Positions 31,147 to 43,640 of a DNA stretch of 60,000 nt are shown piece after piece. Origin of the DNA: Zygnema cylindricum (taxonomy: Eukaryota; Streptophyta; Zygnematophyceae; Zygnematales; Zygnemataceae); contig JBBHKE010001814.1 of assembly GCA_037447655.1 (NCBI GenBank), positions 89,547 through 149,546 of the forward strand. The letters run 5' to 3'. The translations under genes and the position numbers were made by a program. Every line of letters begins with the position of its first letter. The first letter of the stretch is position 1. The notes below the pieces were generated by a model. The model did not search any database, was not told the DNA's origin, and saw nothing but the letters and a program-made list of their open reading frames with translations.

Positions 31147-31500
31147 TTAGAGGAACACCATTGTTGTGTGTATATTTTATTTGATTTGTAATCTTTCAAT
31201 TGGTATCAAAACTGGTTATTGGTAACACTTGCATGGCAGAGAAAGGGAAATCCTCGGCGGAACTTAGTGGAGGAGCTAGTGGGGGAATTAGTGGAGGAGG
31301 AGTTACAAGGACACAATAAGATGAGTATGACAAATGGGGGGGGGGGGAATGTGAAGATGGACGACGGAATGTTTGAACGCTTTCAAGAGTTTCTCAAAAC
31401 ACAAGAAGATGATGGAGATGGAGGAGTAAGTGGAGACTCACATAACTCTAAAATTAACCATATGTTGTTTCAAAAACCTACCAAGACTTAGAGTTTTTCG
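31147..31500 (+). mobile_element. Scrap of another retroelement: primer-site-like motif and start of a gag-like frame
   Basis: TGGTATCAAAAC at 31,201-31,212 differs at two bases from the plant initiator-Met primer site and is followed about 20 bases later by ATGGCAGAGAAAGGG. The frame after it is Gly-Ser-rich and soon stops. A second frame (31,219-31,491) contains MFERFQEFLKTQEDD. Homology to subtilase copy B flanking DNA starts near 31,463, so the fragment is about 310 bp. Confidence 0.35.
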
Positions 31501-33954
31501 TTACCAAAATAAACAGGTGACTCACTTCATTTGTATTTTTTTGTGACCATTATACTCAAACCGCCTATAAACACCCCAATATAAACTCACCAGTTTTTCC
31601 ATTTTGTGTGATGGCGGTTCCCACAACTTTGATTGTAAAGGTCAACGATTGCTTTTCTTTTGTGAATACCAAAGTAGTTGGATAAATAGTAACATTTGCT
31701 CCTTTTGGTTGTTTTATTACAACCTCATAAGTAGAATTCGCTGGACCCATATTTGTGACTTTTCGAGTCGTCCAAAAACAGTCTCCTATCACTTTAGTCA
31801 TCATAAGAGTGGGCGAATTATAATGGAAGGTGCTTTTATATTTTGGGCAAGTCATACCAATTTTTTTTTTGATTGATGAAGCTGTAAGAAAATTACAGAG
31901 GTAAAGAATGTATCCATGTATTCCGGTGTCGTAAACAAGACACGGATCTACTACAAAGTTAGGTCTTAAAAGACCATTTCCAAAATCTAAGGCATTCCCT
32001 GCTCATAAAGGTTCGGCTGCAACAAAATAGAAAACGAAAAAAAAAAGAAATGAATATAAAGAAAGGAAATGGAATGAATCAATATGGAATTTCAAATTGG
32101 TAGAAGTGAAAAAACTTTGTACAAATGTTAAAGTCCATACTTTTTTTTCTAACATTCAAGTTTTGTGAGACATCTCATGAGGTTGAAGCTTGTTAATTTT
32201 TTGAGAGAATCCTTGTATGCCAAAAACATCAAATATCCATGCATTGTTTAGCATTAATCACTGCGGCTAGCGGTTATTTACCCATCTCCTTAATTTATTA
32301 TAGTTTATGTCTAAATTTCTTCAAGTTTCATTTTAATATCATTTACACCATCTAGTGAGTAATATCACATCTTAAATATCATCATTAATTTCATTCTAGA
32401 ACAAAAAAAATAAAATACTATCAAGAATGCAAAATATTTTTTTACAAAGTACCCATTGTTCCAAGTGTAAGAATTATAGTCCCTAACATTACATGTACTG
32501 TATACATAAAAAGATTGCGGGTAATCAGAATAATACCATCAATTTAATAATAAGAAGAAAATAATGTTGTTTTCCTTATTTTGATTTTTTTTTTCGCCTA
32601 CCCGTAGTTGCAATGGCAAAATATAATCTTCCGGAACTCCAGCTAGGTTTTCGGATCTTAAAAGGGCTAAAACTCCTGCCACGTGCGGTGTGGCCATGGA
32701 AGTTCCACTTAGTATTTCAAACTCAGATTTTGGGATGTGATAAGGCGCATTGGGGGGAAAGGCGGCCAAAATATCCTCTCCTGGAGCAATAATATCAGGC
32801 TGGAAAGGGAGGGCGAGGGGAGAGGGGGAGTAAGAGAGAGAGGGGCGGAGAGGGAAGGAGGATTTATTAATATGAATACTACAATTGTCACTACTATCAT
32901 TATCATCGTTATATCACCATTATCATCATCGTTGTTATTAGAAGTAGTGTTAGTTGTAGTAGAATTAGTAGCAGTAGTTTGTCATTATTTAATTCTTGAA
33001 AACCAGAGGAACGATAAAACAGTAAAGCTCTTTTTGCATAATTATCAGCTCCAACGACGATTCAAAGTTTGGGTGATTTTAATACAGCGTTTAAAAAAGA
33101 AGAAAAGAAAAACAATAAACGCCAAGTTGGAAATATGCGAAATTTGGTCATGGAAATGAATTTCAACTAAAATGACATTTACGATAGACAAAAGGCAAAT
33201 AATGACAGCTGAATCGAAAACGTTAAAGAAACATGCTGATACGAGATATATTGCAAATGTAAAACCACTTTCATAAAATTTGTGTTTAACCTTCATAATG
33301 TCCGCAAAGGGATTTGGGCCCCTTGAGGAGAAATCGGCGACCAGAGAAGTTCCGTTATAAGTTGTAACCGTACTAGAAGTTGAAGCTCTAGGATTTCTGC
33401 CAAAAAAAGAAAAAAATGCACAAAATAAAAGAACAACAAAAAAAATCCAAAAAAAAAAATATGAGAAGTTAATCTGGTGCCCTAGGGGGTGGTAAATAGC
33501 CAATATGCAAACAAACAATTCGATAAAAAGTTCGTCCAATAAAGAAAAAACTGAAGCATTTGCGAAAAAAGGAATAAAAGACTTACTTTGTTGTAGTTGC
33601 ATAAGATAAATTTTTCTCTCCGTCCGAAAGACCTACATGACTTGCCGGTAAAATATGTATCTCTATGTCAAGTGTATCAAAAGAAAAACTTTCTTGTAAA
33701 ATCATTCCCGCGGCTCCCAATGTTTTCAAATAGGTTTCAGTTTGATACAGACCGGAATATCCTCCGTCACAAAGAACAATTTTTCCTTGAACCATAGTTT
33801 TGTTGAGAATATTTTCCAAGCATGCTCTACCAAACCCATTTTCAACAAAACTCGTAGGTAAAGAGAAAGTAGAGAAGAGGTCACAAAAAAGAGTTTGACA
33901 AGAAAATTGCATCAAGGAAAATCTAGGAAACAATGGTAGACACATAAATAAGTG

Positions 33955-34110
33955 GGAGAGAGAGAGAGTAAGATGGACAGTGAGAGAGGGAGGAGGGGGA
34001 CGTGGAGAGGGAGAGGGAGAGTGAGAGAGGGAGTCAGAGGGCGAGAGTGAGGGAGAGAGAGAGAGAGAGGGAAAGAGAGAAAAGAGGGAGTGGGTGAGAG
34101 AGAGAGAGAA
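33955..34110. repeat. GA-rich low-complexity tract in copy A intron
   Basis: Purine-rich run of GAGAG and GGGAG units on the plus strand, so pyrimidine-rich in the transcript. The counterpart in copy B is at about 51,538-51,690, with changed length. Confidence 0.8.
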
Positions 34111-34859
34111 ACAGACTGGAATTTTTTTAACATTATGATTTCTTTTTATGCTAGGACATGAGGAAATTGTAAATAAGATCGTTGCTTGGTTATCATTTAA
34201 TACCAAATTACAGCAGTATCATTTTGAGACAATGACATTTGTTTCGGCTAGTCTTTTTTGCAAAGACCGGGTATTTTTTCTCATTTGGTAAATACAGAAT
34301 ATAAAAATAATCTGAAATTTTATGAAATGTTCCTTGAGGTTACTTACCGAGGTATATCATAATCTGAATTTTTTTTTAACGCCGCATTTTCCACATAAAT
34401 TAACGGGAGAAATGGTGTTTTGGTGCCAGCTGGTACTGTCCCATTGGTCAATCCAAGACCCTGGCCAAAAAAGGGCAGAAACACCGTTGATGATTTAAGG
34501 GGTTTTTGGGGTTTTTGAAAGGGCTTTTATTTAACATAAGTTAAGAAGCTTTATGATTTAAGAGGTTTCGATGCACATATATTTTTCGACAATTTCATTT
34601 CCAACATTTCGGGCCTATAATACAACGACAGAGTTCAAGGATTTGAGTTTAAGACGCTGGGTTATTAAAATTTCCTCAAAGACTGACATGACAAGCGAGG
34701 CATGATGTGACATATGCATTTTTTGTTTGTTTTGATCGAAGTGAGTATGTTCAAGTGTTCGCGGATCAATTTTTCCTGTTCTAAAAAGACATCTTACAGA
34801 TAAGGTGTCAACATGATTGTATAGTATTCATCTGATAACTTCTTAAGTTATAACATGGA

Positions 34860-35260
34860 AATTTCCCTCTCTACCCTTCTCTCTCTTCCTATCTTTGCTC
34901 ACTCTCTTCTCTCTCTCTCCCTCCCTCTCTATCTCTCGCTTTCCCTCATTCCTGTCTCCCTCGTTTTTTTTCTTCCCTGCTTCCTCGGGCTTTACTTCTA
35001 CTAACTCCCTATCTCTTTCACTCTCTCCCTCTCTCCCACCCTCACTCCCCACCCTCTCTTGCCCCTCTCTGCCCCCTCTCTCTTCCCCTTTTTGCCATCA
35101 TCTCCCCCATTCGTCCCCTCTCCCTTCTCCTCTCTCTCCTCCTCTCCCCTCTCTCTCGCTCTCCCACTCTTTCCTACCCTCCCTCCCTCTCACTATCTAT
35201 CTATCTTTTAATCTCACTGTCTCCCTCCCTCTCTTTCTCCCTCTTTCCTTCCTCGAGCTC
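34860..35260. repeat. CT-rich low-complexity tract in copy A intron
   Basis: About 400 bases dominated by CTCTCC, CCCTCT and similar words on the plus strand, within the intron between the exons ending 35,443 and starting 34,460. The copy B equivalent is at 52,437-52,840. Similarity between copies jumps inside this tract. Confidence 0.85.
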
Positions 35261-35759
35261 TCCCGAATGTTTATCATAGGTGTAGTTATGCAAATATCCT
35301 AATATAATAAATAACTGGCATACTTCCCAAACAGACAAAAACTTGAAATGGCTTTTTATGCTGTAAAAAAAATATCATTCCATTACCCTAACAAACAAAC
35401 CCTGGAAAAAAAGAAAGGGTTTTAAGTGAAGTGAAAACCAACTTTGAATCCGGAACCATTCCCCAAGTTCGTTTTAACGATAAACTGACGTGGCAAACTG
35501 CTAGCCACAACTGACATGTACCACGGAGATATATTCGAAAGAGAAGTCAGATAGGGTCCGGAATTTCCGGCGGCGAGAGAACTTGGAATTCCGGCAATCG
35601 CGGCGTTCAAAGTGCCTTGATCAATTTCAGAATCAAAGGGGTAAACTGCGAAATATGGCCCCAAAGACATCGAAATAACATCAACTCCGTCGCTAATTGC
35701 AGCATCTAAGCCTGCCAAAATGTCAGATCCTGCGCATCCATCTCTCCAACAAATCTGGA

Positions 35760-36370
35760 GAAAAAGGAAATGACTTTATTAACGAGTTGAAACGCAAAAA
35801 AGGGATCAAACGAAAGGGAATGGAAAGGCAACGGGGAAGCGGAAAGGTTAAGGGTAGGGAAAGTAGGAGGATGAGGAAGGGGAAGGAGATGGAGAAATAT
35901 CAAAATTCTTGTGAAAGTTTAATAAAATAGATGAAGTCCAAAAAAAGGAATGGAAAGAAGGGAATTGAAAAGGACAAGGAAAGGCGACCGAACAAACCAG
36001 TAAAAAAAATATCAAAAGAAAAGGGGAGAATAGGGAAAGGAAAGGGATGTAAAGGTCAAAGGATAAGGATAATGGGATGGAGAAGGACGGGAGAAAAAGA
36101 AAAAGAAACGGAATAAAAGGTTCAGAGCAACGAGAAGCAAAAGTGAAAAGAAAAAAAAAATGAAAAGAGAGAAAACCAAAAAAACATTACAAGGAAAAAG
36201 TAATCAAAGGAAAAGATAACGGGAAAAGAAAAGAAGAAGGAAAGTAACAGGAACATAAATGGAGCAAGTTTTGGAAAGGGAACAAGAAAGGAAAAAGGAA
36301 TGGAATAGGAAAGGAAAAAGGAAAAGGAAAAGTTAAGGAAAAAAAAAAAAAAAGGAAAGAAAACGAGGAG
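35760..36370. repeat. Long homopurine (AAGGAAAGG-type) tract in copy A intron
   Basis: About 600 bases that are nearly all A and G on the plus strand, between the His exon and the Asn exon. The copy B counterpart (53,340-53,985) is nearly identical, with one short internal duplication. The apparent Lys/Arg-rich or Phe/Leu-rich frames here are composition artefacts. Confidence 0.85.
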
Positions 36371-36595
36371 AAGCAAAATTTGAATTCTATCTGCTAAAAA
36401 ACACTACTTTGAAATTTATGAAAAACCCCCAATTATTTGGAAACAGAAAAAAGTTCGCTAATCAAAACTCTATCCTAGTTAATCGACTTCCTGTTCCAAA
36501 AACTTTGAGAAAACTTCATAAGGAAAAAAATATGTATGTATACAGAAAAAGGGTTTTCAATTTAAAAAAAGTACATATATGCGCATATTTGAAAA

Positions 36596-36725
36596 TACAT
36601 GTATATATATATATATACATGTAATGTACATATAGGGATATAAAAACATATGTATATGCATATATTCGCTATATTATAAATGGATATTTAAATGAATACA
36701 CGGATAATATATATATATATATATG
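36596..36725. repeat. TA-rich microsatellites in copy A intron
   Basis: Alternating TA and CATGTA/TATATG words (36,602-36,620 and 36,707-36,725). Copy B carries longer TA runs at 54,177-54,200 and 54,327-54,350. Confidence 0.7.
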
Positions 36726-39239
36726 CATATTCATTTTTGTTTACTTAATTTTATGTGAATGCTGTACATTTATTTGTATACTCTTGTATATGTATGCACA
36801 ACCATGTAAGAATGCCATTATAAACCGCTTTTTGGTCATTTGGTTTACGTTTTTTTTCATCTTAGTTAAATAATTTTTCACAATTTCTGACAACGTGCTT
36901 ACCTTATAGATGGATAAATGAGCTCCGTATGCAATTCCTTGAGCTTGACCTAGATTCAATCCCGATGCAGTCACGTTTTTTACGACAGATCCCGCGGCTG
37001 TGGAGGCTGTGTGAGTTCCATGTCCGAAAGCATCACGAGCAGAGAGATATTCATCGGAAGGTACAGTTCCTATACCCTTATAAAAATATCGAGCGCCGAT
37101 AATTTTACTGCAAAACAATTTGGATCCCACAATACTTATACGTGAGAATAAGGTAGATTTCAAATTTTAATGGGAATTGAAAAGATGGATACACATTGGG
37201 CGTTTGATTGTGGGGGAAAGGGAGAGGTAGTGAGGGAGCAAAGAGAGAAGTGCGGGTAGGGAAGATAGAGAGTGGAGATGGGAAAAGAGCGGCGAAGCCG
37301 GGAAAGGAGAGGTGAAGCCCGGAAAAGGACGAGGCGGAGATGGAGAACAAGAAGATGTTGAGATGGGTAAAGACACAAGTAGCTAAGGGGAAATGGGAGC
37401 GGTAGAGAGAGGGGAAAGGGAGAGTTGGGGATGTGGATAAAAAAATGGTGGGGACGAGAAATAAAAAAATGAAGCGGGTCAAAAAAAAAATAGGTAAAGG
37501 AGGAAATGACCAAGGGAGGTGTAAAGATGAGGAAAAGGGATGGAGAGACGAGAGAGATACAAATGGGAAAAAGGTGAGGTAGAGTGGAATTGAAAGGGGA
37601 GGTGAAGTAATAGGGGTTTCACACCAGAAAGGTCAATTGCACACAAATGTACTGGGCAGACCTGTACAGCGCAATAGGGAAGAGGACTGTTATTGCGAAC
37701 ACTTAAACATTGGGCACACACTACGTCATCAATTCATACAATAAGGGTTTTATCTTAACAATTAAACTTCTAGACAAAACATAAACAGCCGTAGCGAATA
37801 TTAGCATACAAGTTTTTAACGTGGGGGGCCGGAGGCGCGAAACGACATGACCTACTGCAGCTTTCTCTATAAAACGGTCGCTACTTCACTTAAAAGACGA
37901 GTATCTGGTTGCCAGTGTATTGACCCGAATTCAAGTCTATTTCATTCGGTTACAGTACAACACTGGTTTAGCAGAATGCAACACACTTGTACTAAAGGAA
38001 AGTGATAGTGTGAAACCCTGTGAAGAAACTGAGAAAGATAGAGAAGCGACAAAGGTAAGTAGGGATGTAAAAAAGGGAGGTAGAGATGGGTAGCATTGAA
38101 CTCTTTTGTGTGAAGTTTTGCGCTGGAAAAGATACTTACTTATTGCAGTTAGTTTTTTTCCATTTTTGACCAGTCTGACATGTTCCGTTAAATTTTGTCG
38201 GACGCGAAGGCATTCCCACATCACTAAAACTCCGATGTTCGGGCCAGATTCCTGAAGTCGTTCAAACCAAAAAGTAATATTTAGATACATTTTAACCCCT
38301 TAAGATCTTCCTTCTTGACAACTACAAAAAAATGTCACTCAATTTGGACTCATCTGAACCTCTAAAATGTGATAATCAAGCGCACCATAATCGACGGAGA
38401 AAGAAGCAGAACACTCGGAATTTTTTCGTTTTTTTTTCTTCTTTTGCAACTTTTAGAAGTTTGGTTTCAATTATCGTACCGGTATCCAAAATGCCGATTA
38501 TCATGCCCGATCCATTTGTTTTTTGAGTAAAGCCCTGGAGGATTATCAGTTTTCGGATTGTTCAACCCCAAATAAGTTGGGGTATATGTAGTTAAAGGCT
38601 TATATCTGTTCTCCGGTTTCACAGAAACTACGTCAGCTATTCCTGTAAACCGACAAGCTCCAAAAAAATACTTTTGAAACATTGAAATTCAAAAACTTTT
38701 TACAGTTGTTAAGTGATTTCAAATTTTATAATGATTTCCAAACAGTTACCCATGAGAAGTCAAAGTCCCACACCGTTTACATATGGCTAGGTGATATTAA
38801 AAGTCCAAGGATGTTTACAGCTAAAAGAAAGATGGAGAAAAAATATTAGCTTTACTCAAATTACTATGTTTTTTTTTGGACTTGACGAGGTCTTGCCTTA
38901 GAAAGCGTTTAAAGTTTCAATAAAAGGTGAAGACTTTCTCATAAAAAAATATATAAATACGTTCAAAGTTGGACTTAGGGGTTGATTTTCTGATTTCAAC
39001 AGTTGATACTTATGTCATACAAAAAATTTGAAAAGAAAAAAAAGAAAAACAAATTTGGGCTTAGTGATTTATTTAGTGATACAACATATAGCGAATAGTG
39101 ACGTCAAAAAAAGAAAAGGATAGAAGTTCACCTTGAAGCGCTCTCACTTGCTCGGGTGAAAGAATGGCCGCAAACCCATTTAATGAATTTACGTAATGGT
39201 ACAAACGGGATTTTGGCCTGTAGTGATGGAAACAGTGGA

Positions 39240-39800
39240 CTTCTTCTTTCAGTTAAACAAAATTACAAAGTTACCGAAATAATATATATATGTCAAAAAC
39301 ACCTCGCTGCAATCGTATTAAGCGGACAATTAGCTATCACATTTCAATTCCGACTTAATCGCAAACCTTGAATAAAAAATGATCTTGTTCCTAGGTTCCA
39401 GTAACAGATGCCACATTCTACCTGATTCTATCTGTTCGGCTTCTGTCTATTCTGTTTATTCTGCTCTATTTTGTTTTGTCACATTTCATGTTCAATTTCT
39501 AAGAATTATGTTCAATCATAATAGTATCACTGCACTATTGTCATCATCGCCATATCCAGTTCCATCGATCCTATTAAATCTGTTGTTAAATGAAACTTTA
39601 ATTCTCAATGTTCCATTTTTTTGGGAGAGTTTTAGCCGTGTCCTATTTCCGGTTTTGAATCACCCTCAGGGTTTCAAATATAATTGATATCACATTTTAG
39701 ACATTGGCAGTATAGGATTTGAAGTAGTAAAGCAATTATGTCTCGATGAATTTCAATTATTGCTCATGTATTTCCATGGAAATTACGTCGGATTTGTAAG
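39240..39800. other. 5' flank of subtilase copy A with about 370-bp extra DNA
   Basis: The flank aligns with copy B (57,009-57,164) except for a block at about 39,282-39,650 that is absent from B. The block has no coding signal and no clear terminal repeats. First-exon sequence was not recognised in either copy. Confidence 0.5.
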
Positions 39801-42280
39801 TCAATTTTGCAATTTTGAATGTTCAATGTCCTATTCCCAATGTCAATTTCTTATTAGTTTAAATGTTATAGCCAATCTCAAACCTTGTAAATTGAGATCA
39901 TCAGATAAACATTTGGATCAAGCATTCTGAAGAATGAGGCATCGTTGTTCCACTTTTCAACAAGTAAAACCGAACATGCTCAAAAATTAAAAGGTCGATG
40001 CTTAATTCTGAATTTAAATTTCTTACAAATGTCGAGTATTCCATCCTTCAACATTTCATGTCAAAATGTTGAATGTTCGGTGTTCAATGTCTGGCGTTGT
40101 GCGATTATCAATCAAAATGAGCGAATTTGAAGCCACTCACTGTACATCGATGCGCTCCAAAACTTTCTTTTGGCGTGAAACCATAGCGGCGGTGAAGGAC
40201 TGCACTGCGGCCTCTGATTGGCGGAGAGCTGGATTCAGCTGTACGGCAAATGGCAGAGCCGGGCCAGCCATTGTACGATGTACGGCAGATCCGCGACGGT
40301 TGCATGGAATTCGACGGCGATTAGGAGTATCGTGAGAAGCGAAGGTAGGAAAGCGACAAGTATGTTTGTTGGACTGGAGTGGTAGGAAGAAGTGAATGTT
40401 TTGTCGAGTCGAGTGGCAAGAGTGGCGGAAGAAGTCGGCTTTGTACGATTCAAAACGTTGTCTCGATCTTGTTTTGTACGGCAAAGGGATCTTATATCCA
40501 CGTGGTTAAAAACGGTAGATCTACGAAGCCTGGCACCTACGTAAGCGACAAACAACGTGGATATCCATTTTTGTACTAATAGTCCAAAATAACATGGTGG
40601 AGAAAGAAGGTACGGAGTGTTCAGATATTTCACCGGTACGATTTTGAAGCACTAGGGGAATTTTAAGTGAAACAGAACAATAAGGGTAACCTTCCATCAG
40701 GCGAAAAGTGGGGTGTTTACTGGAGAAAGTACCTTTCCGTTCTAGGCCGTACTGTTTTTTTTTTTTTTTTTAACAAATGATGTTTACTTAAAATTCGTTG
40801 AGATTCTCCAGACTTCTTGGCGAAAATTACTACCGTCAGATTTTCAATTTTCGACGCAAACGCCCCTTTTTCCCAGTACCTGGCTAGTCTCCTCCGACTG
40901 TCCTCACTTTGCGCTTACTGGACGCGTATTTTGGTCCACTTGTAGAGTCAGATTCGATCCACGACGGACGTGAAGTTATATAGTTACATGTGGCAGTTGG
41001 CGTGTACCTTCTGACGTCGAAGCCACCCTGTTCGACGACAAAATCTTGTAGGACATCCTGGCACGCCTACGCTATAAATGTGCGCAATCAAGTACAGACA
41101 AAAACTTGGTTGTAGGACATCGTGTCACGCCTCCATAAATGTGTAAAATCAAGATTCAGTACTGTACATGCCATTTCCTCCATCTCCGTTCAGGTTGTAC
41201 ATTAGCGTCACGCTACTAGATATTTTAATCGGCGTCCGCCCGTACAGATTCGCAGTCAAAATCTTGTACTTTTCGAAGCTTTCAATATACCCGGCCGGCT
41301 CAACAGGATCCTACGTGGTACCAAAGGAATCCAACACGTAAGCAATTTTTCCTTTACTGGCACGACCTGATGGAAAGGTGTTACAAATATTACTTCCGGT
41401 AAACTTGACCGTACAATTACTGGGAACGCCTGATGGAAGGTTACCCTAAGTTCGTCATGGAAACCCGCCCTAAATTTTTAACAGAAGTACAAAACCAATG
41501 TCGTTTGTCGCAAGCACTAAATTCTGCTAGGGCTTCGCGTCGATGTGTTGATTCCAATCTCGTGAATTATGCTGACAAGTATATAGTGCGAAGATTCTGT
41601 AAATATGTACGCGGCACTACAGATAGGCTGTGACAGCTGTATTCGACTTCACATGAATTCAACGGGATCCACTAAAAGACAGACGATACATGTGCGGACC
41701 GTGGTCAAAATGGCCTTTTGACCAAGCTGAAGTTCCACTATGGAAAAAGTGAGGTTGTTTACCGAAGGCCGTAATGTTTCGTACAGTGCCGTACAAACTG
41801 TTTTGTTTTGTCAAAAAAACAAGGTTGACTGATTTGAATCTCCAAGGTTACGGGCGTAAACGTTGACCGTCGGATGTCAAGCTTCCCAGAATCGGATAAG
41901 CGATCGGTCGAACCTTTAAGTTTGCAACGAGTAATGTTGTGCATCAGAGGTCGCAAAAGTCAAAATTTGCGATATCCGAGTCCGACATTATTTTTCTTTT
42001 CAAAATATGAACACCCAAATCCGCCTGCGTTATGTCACGCTTCTAAATCGTTACCCAGTACCCGATACGCGATTACTTAAAAAAAAGTTCACCGAAACTC
42101 GATTTCTTGCGACTACCCGTACCCGCCCGTACCTGAATAAGTACAAATTTTATGGTACATCTCCCTCATACCTTCCACGATACCAAGAGTACAAAGTACA
42201 ATTATGTTGTATAGTATGGACAACAATTATGTTGTATAGTATGGACAATAACGAAACCTTCAATTTTTTCGTTTTTTGCT
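39801..42280. other. Intergenic DNA, no gene recognised
   Basis: GTAC-containing words (TGTACG, GTACGG) are frequent. A T17 run lies at 40,755-40,771. A short inverted repeat (ATATCCACGT and its complement) flanks 40,493-40,564. Part of 41,620-41,735 recurs in diverged form at 44,255-44,360. Open frames in the region are short and show no recognisable domain. Confidence 0.5.
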
Positions 42281-42291
42281 TACCCGGCCGT

Positions 42292-42294
<3 letters not shown>

Positions 42295-42342
<48 letters not shown>
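42295..42342. repeat. (AT)24 microsatellite
   Basis: Forty-eight bases of uninterrupted AT repeat. Translations through it on both strands are alternating Ile/Tyr artefacts. Confidence 0.97.
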
Positions 42343-42345
<3 letters not shown>

Positions 42346-42610
42346 ATCACCCGGCAAAATCCAGCCGGCCCCCAAAATTTGGCAACCGAATCCGTTCCGG
42401 ATCCGACGCGGGCAGGCGGCTACCAGTAGGGTACGGATTCGGTTACCCGATTGCGACCTCTGTTGTGTATCGGTTAAAATTATATTGCAATAAATTCGAT
42501 GTTCGATATATCGATTATCGACCGGCAGAGGCCTCGATATATCGCACTGGGACCAAAATATTATATAGCGATATATTTCGTAAAAAGTGGGTGTCCGTAC
42601 AGTTTTGGTA

Positions 42611-42670
42611 CGGTAAATCGTACGGTACATAGCACGGCAAATCGTACGGAAAATCGTACGGTGAATCGTA
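42611..42670. repeat. 12-bp minisatellite, five units
   Basis: Five consecutive 12-base units of the form CGGNAAATCGTA: CGGTAAATCGTA, a diverged CGGTACATAGCA, CGGCAAATCGTA, CGGAAAATCGTA and CGGTGAATCGTA. It is followed by a C-rich run. Confidence 0.9.
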
Positions 42671-43079
42671 CGCCCCCCCACCCCCACCACTGAGCGCGCG
42701 TCACCAAGGGGGAGGGGGGGGACTTCTGAAAATAAAAAATTACTGTAAGTCACTTCGATAAATTGCAATAGAAATATATCAAATTATCCGCCGGTATATC
42801 GTTTAAACATTGCGATATTGGGCTTCTCAATATAATGATGCGATATATCGATTATCAGGTACCCAAAATTAGGTACACATCGAATATCGGCAAGTGGTCC
42901 TCGATGCACAACACTAGCAACAAGTGACATGGAGGACAATTTTCAGAGCCTAAACGAATAGCATTGTGCCTCGTGGACAAGTGAAAAAATATCATAGTTT
43001 TCCAATTCGTACGTATTTCAACTTTATTGCGAAAACTACTTAGTATTTGCCCATTTAATTTTTTTGTAAATTTCTTACC

Positions 43080-43640
43080 ATTTTTTATGTCCGTACATGT
43101 ACGAAATGTACGAATTATATGAAAATACAAAGAAGATGTGGCCCTAAAATATCCTTCAAAAATCTGAAAAGGTATGACAAATATAATGAAATGTACGCAA
43201 CAACACGGAAAGTGTACCCTAAGAATCCTAAAAGTACGGAAAATCTACGGCAGTTGTACTGAAATATATGGGAACGTACGAGAATGTACCCTAAAAATCC
43301 TAAACTCCCCCTTAAATAAGTAAAATAACCCTAAAAAGTTTGGAAATGCACGGACATTATACGTAAACATATAGAAAATGTAGCGCAACTATTCTTTTTT
43401 GTACGGGAATGTAAGAGAATATACCCTAAAAACCCTACAATAAATAGTCCAGAAAACTATGGAAAAATACGGACGATGTACGCTAGTGTACGAAAACTGT
43501 AAAGCATCTGTACTAAAATATACGAAATGTACGAAAATGTACCCCAAAATCCCTAAATCCCCCTAAAATAACCGAAAAAGTAATAACATATACTGACATT
43601 ATACGTAAATGTACGAAAATGTACGGGTATAAGATAACAT
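43080..43640. repeat. Degenerate GTACG-rich repeat region with CCCTAAA-like words
   Basis: Phrases such as GAAAATGTACCCTAAAAATCC recur near 43,204, 43,285, 43,411 and 43,530 with drift. Words resembling the plant telomere unit CCCTAAA occur repeatedly, but never as a clean tandem array. Confidence 0.55.

Larger units (their letters stand above)
31591..39239 (-). pseudogene. Subtilisin-like serine protease (plant subtilase), copy A, broken and 3' truncated
   Basis: A secreted subtilase in plants would cleave proteins in the wall or apoplast. Exons in minus order are: about 39,239-39,132 (propeptide, LYHYVNSLNGFAAILSPEQV); 38,642-38,480 (Asp, GMIIGILDTG); 38,251-38,140 (GIWPEHRSFSD); 37,107-36,903 (His, GHGTHTASTAAG); 35,754-35,443 (Asn, AAGNSGP); 34,460-34,348; 33,850-33,587 (VQGKIVLCDGG); 33,396-33,291 (FSSRGPNP); 32,799-32,602 (Ser, GTSMATPHVAG); 32,016-31,591 (C-terminal domain). 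Junctions are GT-AG and phases match. Lesions: one extra base in a six-A run in the Asp exon (163 bp where a multiple of 3 is needed); one base missing near 32,648 after the Ser motif; TGA at 32,005-32,003; and no last exon. The signal-peptide exon was not found. Confidence 0.88.

Noticed and set aside
35895-36120. Lys/Arg-rich frames in the homopurine tract
   Set aside because: Composition artefact of an A/G-only sequence; no conserved start or domain.
37105-37513. Overlapping Ser/Pro/Phe-rich frames on the minus strand (and copies at 54,729-55,137)
   Set aside because: They lie in a subtilase intron and arise from a pyrimidine-rich tract; conserved only because the intron is duplicated.
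40137-40633. Minus-strand frames of 115 and 132 codons
   Set aside because: No domain and overlapping frames in a GTAC-rich repeat-like region; no support for a gene.
42150-42632. Ile/Tyr repeat proteins across the AT microsatellite
   Set aside because: Direct translation of an (AT)24 repeat.
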